The notes beneath the pieces were generated by a model. That model did no database searches. It was not told the origin of the DNA and saw nothing but the letters and a program-made list of their open reading frames with translations. Shown piece by piece: positions 1 through 4,650 of a stretch of DNA of 6,026 nt. The stretch's first letter is position 1, and each line of letters begins with the position of its first letter. This DNA comes from JBDLSY01 sp043777895 (GTDB lineage Bacteria; Pseudomonadota; Gammaproteobacteria; Burkholderiales; Burkholderiaceae_C). The translations under genes were made by a program, and so were the position numbers. The stretch spans positions 1 through 6,026 of the forward strand of contig JAYWHD010000147.1 in NCBI GenBank assembly GCA_043777895.1, read 5' to 3'.

Positions 1-436
1 CCGTTTTGTGTAAGGCATATTCAAACATATTGCCTAAAAACTGCATTGCCATATCTTTAAACGCTAAAGTAGGCCCGTTAGATAAACCTAATAAAGCCAA
101 ATGTGTATCGCCTTCATTGCCCAAAATACGTACAGGCGTAATGTCTTTGCTGTCTTCGTCATGGCGGGCGTGTTTGTACACATCGGCAGTATAGGTTTTA
201 TGGCATAAGGTTTTTAAATCATCAGCGTTAATATCGGTTGCAAAACGCGATAATACTTCAAATGCTAAGTCGGCATAATTAAGCTTTGCTAATTTATTTA
301 AAGTATTTAAGTCTATGTGTGGATAGGTTTCAGGTAAATATAAACCACCATCTGGAGCTAATCCTTCTAATAAAATATCAGTAAAAGCAGGGTTACTGTT
401 GGGGTGGTTATACCCACGAGTAGATATATATTTCAT
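1..436 (-). CDS. thrC: Threonine synthase, N-terminal part (cut by the left window edge)
   Basis: Threonine synthase is a cytoplasmic PLP enzyme that converts O-phospho-L-homoserine to L-threonine, the last step of threonine synthesis. Reading the minus strand from the ATG at 436 gives 145 intact codons running off the window, about the first third of the usual 470 or so residues. The start MKYISTRG and the segment GLAPDGGLYLPE (residues 25-36) are typical of the family's N-terminal domain. SNGPTLAFKDMAMQFLG (residues 119-135) is the PLP-binding signature, and Lys127 is the expected Schiff-base lysine. The gene lies 256 bp downstream of hom on the same strand, a standard pairing in one pathway. 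No Shine-Dalgarno sequence precedes the ATG; the leader is A/T-rich. The start was chosen because it gives the canonical N-terminus. The identification is firm; only the missing C-terminal two thirds cannot be assessed. Confidence 0.96.
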   Translation of the reverse strand, partial: MKYISTRGYNHPNSNPAFTDILLEGLAPDGGLYLPETYPHIDLNTLNKLAKLNYADLAFEVLSRFATDINADDLKTLCHKTYTADVYKHARHDEDSKDITPVRILGNEGDTHLALLGLSNGPTLAFKDMAMQFLGNMFEYALHKT

Positions 437-492
437 AATAGTTTAATCAAAAAGGTGTATGTTTTAGTACTTAGTATTAATTTTAATTATTC

Positions 493-528
493 TTAATAAT
501 TTTAATAATTTTAATAATTTTAATAATC
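493..528. repeat. Four tandem copies of a 9-bp AT-only unit between hom and thrC
   Basis: The unit TTAATAATT occurs at 493-501, 502-510, 511-519 and 520-528; only the last base of the fourth copy differs (C). It lies in the 256-bp gap upstream of thrC, about 57-92 bp from the thrC start. I see no ORF in this gap. The tract looks like a slippage-prone minisatellite. It might act as an A/T-rich upstream element for thrC, but nothing in the sequence proves that. Confidence 0.9.
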
Positions 529-617
529 TTAATTAGTTTTTTTATAGTGTATTTATACGAGAAAAGCCTTGGTTTTAAAAGTGGTTTACTCTATAAACAA
601 TGCTTAGAATCAGGATT

Positions 618-659
618 TTTAAGATTAAAGGATAAAACAGGATTTAAAAAAATCTTAAA
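618..659 (-). other. Inverted repeat in the hom-thrC gap, possible weak terminator or mRNA structure
   Basis: TTTAAGATT (618-626) and AATCTTAAA (651-659) are perfect 9-bp complements separated by 24 bp. On the hom/thrC strand a run of seven T (644-650) lies within the loop, not after the stem. The stem has a single G-C pair. It is therefore not a convincing intrinsic terminator. It sits 34 bp past the hom stop and could equally be chance pairing in A/T-rich DNA. Confidence 0.3.
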
Positions 660-669
660 CTCTTAAATT

Positions 670-704
670 TTTGATTATTAAGTCTTTGATTATTAAGTCA
701 AAGA
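670..704. repeat. 15-bp tandem duplication over the hom stop codon, with an overlapping hairpin
   Basis: TTTGATTATTAAGTC is present twice with no gap, at 670-684 and 685-699. The second copy holds the end of hom including its TAA (693-695). The same bases give an inverted repeat, TCTTTGA at 683-689 and TCAAAGA at 698-704, with an 8-base loop. On the hom strand this could form a small hairpin around the stop codon, but no T-run follows directly. Because the unit is 15 bp, the in-frame stop is repeated, giving hom a backup TAA 15 bases later. Confidence 0.85.
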
Positions 705-2042
705 TTCTTTACGTAGCATCACGATTTGCCCCCGTATAAACGAAAAATCTCTGATACTTGACAGTGCTTTTAACATATCACCTTCGCACGCTTCGTGGGT
801 TAAAACAATAATATCGGTGTGTTCTTCGTGATTAATACTTAAATTGGGTTGGCTTTCGCGTTGTAATAACGCATCAATTGAAATACGGGTATTAGCCAGC
901 GTAGTTGCGATTTTTGCCAGTACACCAGGTGCATCTAATACTGGAATACGTAAATAATAGCTAGTTACAATAGCATTCATAGCTACAATCGGCAGCGTAT
1001 CTAAGGCGTGGTCTTGAAACGCTAAAGCAGGTACACGAGAATGTGCGGGAGAGTTCATAGCCCGTGCTACATCAATAATATCAGCAATAACTGCACTGGC
1101 AGTGGGTTCACTGCCTGCACCTTTACCGTAATACAACGTTGCACCGACTGCATCACCCTTGACTAACACGGCATTCATTGCGCCTTCAACATTGGCAATT
1201 AAACACTGGGCAGGAATTAATGTCGGGTGAACGCGTAACTCTATACCTGCCGTAGTTCTTTTACTAATACCCAATAATTTAATACGGTAACCCAGTTGTT
1301 CTGCATAAATAATATCTTGAGCAGTCAGTTGCGTAATACCTTCAATAGCCGCATTGGCTTGCATTACTAAAAATTGTGGCTGCGTACCAAAAGCAATCGC
1401 ACTTAATAAACTGGCTTTGTGTGCCGCATCAATGCCTTCAATATCAAAAGTAGGGTCGGCTTCCGCATAACCCAATGCTTGGGCTTGTTTAAGTACATCG
1501 GTAAAACTAAGCCCTTTATTACGCATTTCACTTAAAATAAAATTGGTTGTACCATTAATAATGCCAGCGACCCATTCAATATGATTCGCACTTAACCCTT
1601 CTCGTAGGGCTTTAATAATGGGTATACCACCTGCAACCGCTGCCTCGTAAGCGACCATAACGCCTAAACCGTTATTGGCTGCTTTGGCGGCCGCAAAAAT
1701 TTCTTCACCATGAATAGCTAACAAGGCTTTATTGGCGGTTACCACGTGTTTACCTGCACGAATCGCTGCTAGTACGAGTTCTTTTGCGACAGTACAACCG
1801 CCGATTAATTCAACCACAATATCAATATCAGGATTATCAATAATTGCTTGTGGATTATCGGTAACTATTGTGTGTGTATCAACTACTTCGTGTGCTTTGG
1901 CGGTATCACGCCGACTAACCATACTGATAGTAATATCACAGCCTGCACGGCGTACAATTTCAGTCTGATTGCGTTTTAAGACCTTGTATACACCTGTGCC
2001 AACAGTGCCTAAACCGATAATTCCAATTTGAATATTTTTCAT
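693..2042 (-). CDS. hom: Homoserine dehydrogenase (ACT-domain type)
   Basis: This enzyme reduces L-aspartate 4-semialdehyde to L-homoserine with NAD(P)H in the cytoplasm, the branch point to threonine and methionine. The 449-residue product has the usual length for the monofunctional enzyme. An N-terminal Rossmann fold carries GLGTVG (residues 10-15). VELIGG (77-82) and TANKALLA (102-109) follow, with Lys105 the conserved nucleotide-site lysine. The catalytic domain has GIINGTTNFIL (160-170) and GYAEADPTFDIEGIDAAHK (191-209), where Asp205 and Lys209 fit the catalytic pair. A C-terminal ACT domain (about 362-440, starting YYLRIPVLDAPGVLAKI) suggests feedback control, typically by threonine. 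The frame stays open upstream to a TTG at 2069, but the ATG at 2042 gives the canonical MKNIQIGIIGLG start and is preferred. No Shine-Dalgarno is visible. There is no fused aspartokinase. The gene sits between alaA and thrC on one strand. Confidence 0.97.
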   Translation of the reverse strand: MKNIQIGIIGLGTVGTGVYKVLKRNQTEIVRRAGCDITISMVSRRDTAKAHEVVDTHTIVTDNPQAIIDNPDIDIVVELIGGCTVAKELVLAAIRAGKHVVTANKALLAIHGEEIFAAAKAANNGLGVMVAYEAAVAGGIPIIKALREGLSANHIEWVAGIINGTTNFILSEMRNKGLSFTDVLKQAQALGYAEADPTFDIEGIDAAHKASLLSAIAFGTQPQFLVMQANAAIEGITQLTAQDIIYAEQLGYRIKLLGISKRTTAGIELRVHPTLIPAQCLIANVEGAMNAVLVKGDAVGATLYYGKGAGSEPTASAVIADIIDVARAMNSPAHSRVPALAFQDHALDTLPIVAMNAIVTSYYLRIPVLDAPGVLAKIATTLANTRISIDALLQRESQPNLSINHEEHTDIIVLTHEACEGDMLKALSSIRDFSFIRGQIVMLRKESLT

Positions 2043-2084
2043 AAAGTGTAAGGTTAATATAAAGTACAAAAATAAAATACAAAA

Positions 2085-2145
2085 TTAATATAAGGTACAA
2101 AGTTAATATAAGGTATAAAGTTAATATAAGGTATAAAGTTAATAT
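2085..2145. repeat. 18-bp tandem repeat upstream of hom
   Basis: Three copies of an 18-bp unit beginning TTAATATAAGGTA lie at 2085-2102, 2103-2120 and 2121-2138. The second and third are identical, and the first differs by one base (C for T). A partial fourth copy covers 2139-2145, and a degenerate copy sits at 2054-2071, close to the hom start. The array fills most of the 128-bp gap between alaA and hom, so it lies in the hom leader or promoter region. On the hom strand each unit contains TTATATTAA, which resembles a -10 box, but no single promoter stands out. Confidence 0.92.
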
Positions 2146-2148
2146 TTT

Positions 2149-2177
2149 AGAGCTTTAAAATTTCAGAGCTTTAAAAT
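2149..2177. repeat. 13-bp direct repeat spanning the alaA stop codon
   Basis: AGAGCTTTAAAAT occurs at 2149-2161 and again at 2165-2177, a 16-bp period. The second copy contains the alaA stop (TAA, 2171-2173 on the minus strand) and its last Phe codon. The first copy is the noncoding duplicate just downstream. It directly abuts the 18-bp repeat array. No terminator structure was found between alaA and hom. Confidence 0.88.
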
Positions 2178-3427
2178 AAAGCCCCGTGTTGTTTTCTATA
2201 GCTTTCTAAAAACTGTGCTAAACGGGCAATGGCTATGCGTAAATCATCGTCATGCGGTAAAAAAACAATCCGAAAATGGTCGGGCTTAATCCAGTTAAAG
2301 CCAGTGCCTTGAACCAGCATAACCCGTGTTTCTCGTAATACTTTCATAAAAAAATCACGGTCATCAACAATCGGATAAATGGCAGGATCTAGGCGTGGAA
2401 ACATATACAAGGCGGCTTTAGGCTTGACGCAGCTCACACCGGGAATAGCGGTAATGAGTTCATATGCTAAATCACGCTGGCGGCGTAAACGCCCCCCTTC
2501 ACCAACTAAATCTTTAATAGATTGATAACCGCCCAGTGCTGTTTGAATCGCCCATTGCCCTGGAACGTTGCTGCCTAGTTTAATATTGGCAAGCATATTT
2601 AAGCCTTCAATAAAATCACTGGCATTGGCTTTATTACCTGATACTATTAACCAACCCGCACGGTATCCGCACGACCGATAGGCTTTTGATAAAGAATTAA
2701 AAGTCAGCGTTAAAACATCGGTAGACAAGCTGGCTATAGCGGTATGTTGTTCATCGTCATATAATACTTTGTCATAGACTTCGTCTGCAAAAATCACCAG
2801 CTGGTGTTCACGTGCAATGGCAATTAATGCTGCTAACATAGGCAAGTCATACAAGGCACCCGTTGGGTTATTGGGGTTAATAATCACGATACCGCGTGTG
2901 TTGGGTGTTATTTTTGCACGAATATCGGCCAAATCAGGCATCCAGTCATTGGCTTCATCACATAAATAATGAACGGGTTTGCCGCCTGATAAACTGGCTG
3001 CTGCCGTCCACAATGGGTAATCGGGGGCAGGGACAAGTAGTTCATCGCCATTGTCAATTAAAGCGTTGGTTGCCATCATAATTAAATCACTAGCACCATT
3101 GCCTAAATAAATATCGTCTAAACTAACACCTAGTACGCCTTGTTGTTGTGAATAGTGCATCACGGCTTTACGGGCTGCAAAAATACCTTTACTTTCAGAA
3201 TATCCCGCAGAAATAGCTAAATTCCTAATCATATCTTGTTGGATTTCCTCGGGGGCTTCAAATCCAAAAGGGGCTAAATTACCAATATTTAATTTGATTA
3301 TTTTTTGCCCTTCGTCTTCCATTTGTTTGGCAGCTTCAACAATTGGGCCACGGACATCATATAAAACGTGGGCTAATTTAGCAGATTTTTTAACAGGCTT
3401 TAGTAAGGGGAATGGATTTGGATTCAT
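2171..3427 (-). CDS. alaA: Glutamate-pyruvate aminotransferase (alanine transaminase, AlaA type)
   Basis: This is a cytoplasmic class I/II PLP aminotransferase interconverting pyruvate plus glutamate with alanine plus 2-oxoglutarate. The 418 residues resemble E. coli AlaA (YfbQ) along the whole length as I recall it: YDVRGP (23-28), the GYSESKG region (75-81), LVPAPDYPLWTAA (131-143), IINPNNPTGA (182-191) and FADEVYDK (213-220). The PLP lysine is Lys248 in NSLSKAYR, with Asn187, Asp215, Tyr218 and Arg256 as expected cofactor contacts. Arg386 in HFRIV is the expected substrate-carboxylate arginine. This full-length match favours AlaA over AlaC. One oddity is Leu51 in IGNLAPFGF, where the family normally has Pro. 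The protein starts about 10 residues further upstream than E. coli AlaA. No Shine-Dalgarno is seen at the ATG. It is first of three co-directional genes and divergent from the Mth938-like gene. Confidence 0.95.
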   Translation of the reverse strand: MNPNPFPLLKPVKKSAKLAHVLYDVRGPIVEAAKQMEDEGQKIIKLNIGNLAPFGFEAPEEIQQDMIRNLAISAGYSESKGIFAARKAVMHYSQQQGVLGVSLDDIYLGNGASDLIMMATNALIDNGDELLVPAPDYPLWTAAASLSGGKPVHYLCDEANDWMPDLADIRAKITPNTRGIVIINPNNPTGALYDLPMLAALIAIAREHQLVIFADEVYDKVLYDDEQHTAIASLSTDVLTLTFNSLSKAYRSCGYRAGWLIVSGNKANASDFIEGLNMLANIKLGSNVPGQWAIQTALGGYQSIKDLVGEGGRLRRQRDLAYELITAIPGVSCVKPKAALYMFPRLDPAIYPIVDDRDFFMKVLRETRVMLVQGTGFNWIKPDHFRIVFLPHDDDLRIAIARLAQFLESYRKQHGALF

Positions 3428-3430
3428 AAA

Positions 3431-3516
3431 ATATTTAGGTGTTATTTAAAGTATATTTAAGCAGTAATTAAGCAACAATGAAGCGTTATTTAGGTGTTTT
3501 TTAAGTAATAATTAAG
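3431..3516. repeat. Imperfect ~30-bp direct repeat upstream of alaA
   Basis: About 30 bases at 3431-3460 recur in altered form at 3487-3516. Both contain TATTTAGGTG, followed by an A/T-rich stretch ending in TTAAG. The period is about 56 bp. The repeat lies in the alaA promoter/leader region and overlaps the promoter candidate given separately. It looks like an old, decayed duplication; a repeated regulator site cannot be excluded. Confidence 0.6.
3450..3478 (-). promoter_or_regulatory. Candidate sigma70 promoter for alaA
   Basis: On the minus strand TTGTTG (3478-3473) is followed after 17 bases by TATACT (3455-3450). The -10 box matches TATAAT at five of six positions, while the -35 box matches only its TTG. 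Transcription would start near 3443, leaving a leader of about 16 bases before the alaA ATG at 3427. In DNA this rich in A and T, chance matches are common, so this is only a candidate. Confidence 0.3.
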
Positions 3517-3519
3517 TCT

Positions 3520-3541
3520 TATTTGAGTGATATTTGAGTGA
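3520..3541. repeat. Two tandem copies of an 11-bp unit in the divergent intergenic region
   Basis: TATTTGAGTGA occurs at 3520-3530 and 3531-3541 with no gap. Related words occur nearby: TATTTAGGTG near 3432 and 3488, and TTTTTGAGG near 3574. The tract lies roughly 95-115 bp upstream of alaA. Its spacing of one helical turn could suit side-by-side protein binding, but no known operator is recognised. Confidence 0.85.
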
Positions 3542-3594
3542 TAACTAGTGACTATTGATAGCATATTTTACTATTTTTGAGGTATTTTTTTAAG

Positions 3595-3632
3595 GTGTAA
3601 ATATATTCTTGCAGTAAACTTTCTATTTACAC
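3595..3632. promoter_or_regulatory. Perfect 9-bp-arm inverted repeat, candidate operator in the divergent promoter region
   Basis: GTGTAAATA (3595-3603) and TATTTACAC (3624-3632) are exact reverse complements with 20 bp between them, so the arm centres are 29 bp apart. The right arm overlaps a TTTACA that could be the -35 box for the gene starting at 3662. The arms hold the TGTAAA/TTTACA core seen in TyrR boxes, but TyrR sites have a 6-bp spacer, so that assignment does not hold. It may be a looped operator, an RNA hairpin or chance. Confidence 0.4.
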
Positions 3633-3655
3633 TATGTTTTTTATATTTTTATATT
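3626..3655 (+). promoter_or_regulatory. Candidate promoter for the Mth938-like gene
   Basis: TTTACA (3626-3631) and TATATT (3650-3655) each match the sigma70 consensus at five of six positions, with an 18-base spacer. Transcription would then start at or next to the ATG at 3662, giving a leaderless or nearly leaderless mRNA. A weaker alternative is TTGCAG (3609-3614) with TATGTT (3633-3638), 18 bases apart, giving a leader of about 17 bases. Neither can be preferred from sequence alone. Confidence 0.28.
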
Positions 3656-3660
3656 TTTAT
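3640..3660. repeat. 8-bp tandem repeat directly before the Mth938-like start codon
   Basis: TTTATATT occurs at 3640-3647 and 3648-3655, followed by the partial copy TTTAT at 3656-3660. The ATG begins two bases later, so this repeat occupies the place where a ribosome binding site would be and leaves no room for a purine-rich one. One copy supplies the -10-like TATATT of the promoter candidate. Confidence 0.8.
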
Positions 3661-3661
3661 T

Positions 3662-4030
3662 ATGAAATTACACGCACACCCTATTATTGAACGGGCTATT
3701 AGCCATATCACACCCAACAGCTTAGGTGTAGCTGGGCTTGCTTACAATACCAGTATACAGATTAGTAAAAATAAGGGGGTTAGTTTATGGCTTATTCGGT
3801 CTGTAGAACACATAACTGAAGTGGATATTAGTGACTGGATTAGTCAAAAGCCAGAGTTGATTATTTTAGGTAGTGGTAAAACACACTGTTTTTTATTGGC
3901 ACAATGGTGCGTAAAGTTGTCCCAATCTGGAATTGGAATTGAGTGTATGAGTACGGCGGCGGCGGCTCGCACCTATAACGTTTTATTAGATGAAGGCCGT
4001 AATGTATTAGGGGCTTTTATACTAGATTAA
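3662..4030 (+). CDS. Mth938-like (DUF498/Xcc1710 family) small protein
   Basis: A 122-residue soluble protein of the Mth938-like fold family, related to the mitochondrial complex I assembly factor NDUFAF3; the bacterial function is not established. The family signature is visible in two places. The first is a beta strand and glycine turn, PELIILGSGKTHCF (64-77). The second is the C-terminal block GIECMSTAAAARTYNVLLDEGR (92-113), ending GAFIL, which matches the usual 'G[IV]xxxxTxAAxRTYNxLxxEGRxVxAAxxL' pattern. Length is normal for the family. There is no signal peptide or membrane segment. It is divergent from alaA, and I recall this family next to an aminotransferase-hom-thrC cluster in other proteobacteria, so the link may be old rather than accidental. 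The ATG at 3662 has no Shine-Dalgarno sequence, and an 8-bp repeat lies immediately upstream. Family membership is confident, function unknown. Confidence 0.88.
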   Translation: MKLHAHPIIERAISHITPNSLGVAGLAYNTSIQISKNKGVSLWLIRSVEHITEVDISDWISQKPELIILGSGKTHCFLLAQWCVKLSQSGIGIECMSTAAAARTYNVLLDEGRNVLGAFILD

Positions 4031-4033
4031 TTA

Positions 4034-4049
4034 ATCATATTAATATGAT
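4034..4049. repeat. 16-bp perfect palindrome just after the Mth938-like gene
   Basis: The 16 bases from 4034 (ATCATATT) to 4049 (AATATGAT) form a perfect palindrome centred on TTAA, three bases after the stop codon. As RNA it could form only a 6-bp, mostly A-U stem with a 4-base loop, and no T-run follows. It is therefore a poor intrinsic terminator. A dimeric protein site is possible but unsupported. Confidence 0.6.
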
Positions 4050-4053
4050 ACTG

Positions 4054-4094
4054 ATATGTGTATTTATAATATGTATTTAAAATATGTATTTATA
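4054..4094. repeat. Three imperfect copies of a 13-15-bp unit between the Mth938-like gene and aroQ
   Basis: ATATGTATTTAAA (4069-4081) and ATATGTATTTATA (4082-4094) are adjacent 13-bp copies differing at one base. A 15-bp relative with two extra bases, ATATGTGTATTTATA, precedes them at 4054-4068. They lie in the 161-bp gap between the Mth938-like gene and aroQ, where no ORF is present. No function is apparent. Confidence 0.82.
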
Positions 4095-4156
4095 TTGAGA
4101 GTAGATAGCTATATAAATAACAATAAATATTATAAATAATAATAAACAATAATCAA

Positions 4157-4203
4157 TATAAATAATATAAATAATATAAATAATAATAAATATGAATAAT
4201 AAT
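4157..4203. repeat. 9-bp tandem repeat and AAT tract running into the aroQ start
   Basis: TATAAATAA occurs three times in a row (4157-4165, 4166-4174, 4175-4183). It is followed by TAATAAAT, then the aroQ ATG (4192), then AAT AAT AAT as codons 2-4. Looser variants of the same A/T words fill 4112-4156. The tract thus covers the whole place of a ribosome binding site and extends into the coding sequence as Asn-Asn-Asn. It could make a very unstructured leader. Confidence 0.88.
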
Positions 4204-4635
4204 AGTATTTATATACTCAATGGGCCTAATTTAAATTTATTGGGTAAAAGAGAGCCACATATTTATGGCACAGACACTTTAGAAGATGTTAAAAAAATAT
4301 GTGAAGATACTGCACAACAGTATAATTTAGAAGTTGTGTTTTATCAAAGCAACCGTGAATATGAACTGATTGATTGGATTCATGAAGCACGTGAAACAGC
4401 ACAAGGTATCGTCATTAATCCTGCTGCTTTTACACATACCTCTATTGCCATTTTAGATGCATTAAGTGCATGTGATTTTCCGATTATTGAAGTGCATATA
4501 TCTAATGTATATAAGCGTGAGGTTTTTCGTCATCATTCTTATATTAGTAGTATTGCGTCAGGTGTTATTGCTGGCTTGGGGACGCAAGGGTATAGTGTAG
4601 CCATTCAACGATTAGCTCATTTATTGAGTATATAA
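4192..4635 (+). CDS. aroQ: 3-dehydroquinate dehydratase, type II
   Basis: This cytoplasmic dodecameric enzyme dehydrates 3-dehydroquinate to 3-dehydroshikimate, the third step of the shikimate pathway to aromatic amino acids. The 147-residue length is typical. The N-terminal signature NGPNLNLLGKREPHIYG (10-26) contains the catalytic Tyr25 and Arg20. INPAAFTHTS (75-84) gives Asn76 and His82, and EVHISN (100-105) gives Glu100 and His102. Arg113 completes the set. All sit one residue later than the numbers I know for the Mycobacterium tuberculosis enzyme, so the active site is complete. The stretch QSNREYELIDWIH (52-64) departs slightly from the commoner QSNHEGELID form. The start is the only ATG giving the full signature; codons 2-4 are AAT repeats and no Shine-Dalgarno is present. 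The stop overlaps two TATAAA copies (4631-4642). The ETF:ubiquinone oxidoreductase gene follows after 15 bp, probably co-transcribed. No accB or accC, common aroQ neighbours in gammaproteobacteria, is adjacent. Confidence 0.97.
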   Translation: MNNNSIYILNGPNLNLLGKREPHIYGTDTLEDVKKICEDTAQQYNLEVVFYQSNREYELIDWIHEARETAQGIVINPAAFTHTSIAILDALSACDFPIIEVHISNVYKREVFRHHSYISSIASGVIAGLGTQGYSVAIQRLAHLLSI

Positions 4636-4650
4636 ATATAAAGACCGATT

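Noticed and set aside
6..194. 62-codon open frame on the plus strand
   Set aside because: It lies antisense inside thrC, whose minus-strand translation matches threonine synthase throughout; the plus-strand product resembles nothing known to me.
1732..1968. 78-codon open frame on the plus strand
   Set aside because: It is antisense to the conserved NAD-binding part of hom and is best explained as a shadow of that gene.
2043..2069. Upstream TTG start for hom adding nine residues
   Set aside because: The added residues are A/T-rich leader translation (YFILTLHF) and lie before the canonical MKNIQIGIIGLG start, so the ATG at 2042 is preferred.
2896..3081. 61-codon open frame on the plus strand
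   Set aside because: It is antisense to alaA and has no recognisable domain or start signal.
3478..3504. Short leader peptide from the plus-strand ATG at 3478
   Set aside because: It gives only eight residues before a stop, has no ribosome binding site, and is not followed by an attenuator-like terminator.
3541..3550. TAACTGA-type heptamer repeats known from some Beggiatoaceae
   Set aside because: The nearest match is a single TAACTAG; the TAACTGA heptamer itself was not found in tandem, so this cannot be used to place the organism.
3595..3632. TyrR box
   Set aside because: The TGTAAA and TTTACA halves are 24 bp apart rather than 6 bp, so they do not form a TyrR site.
4054..4183. Possible CRISPR array
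   Set aside because: The repeated units are 9-15 bp, adjacent, with no unique spacers of regular length and no cas genes nearby.
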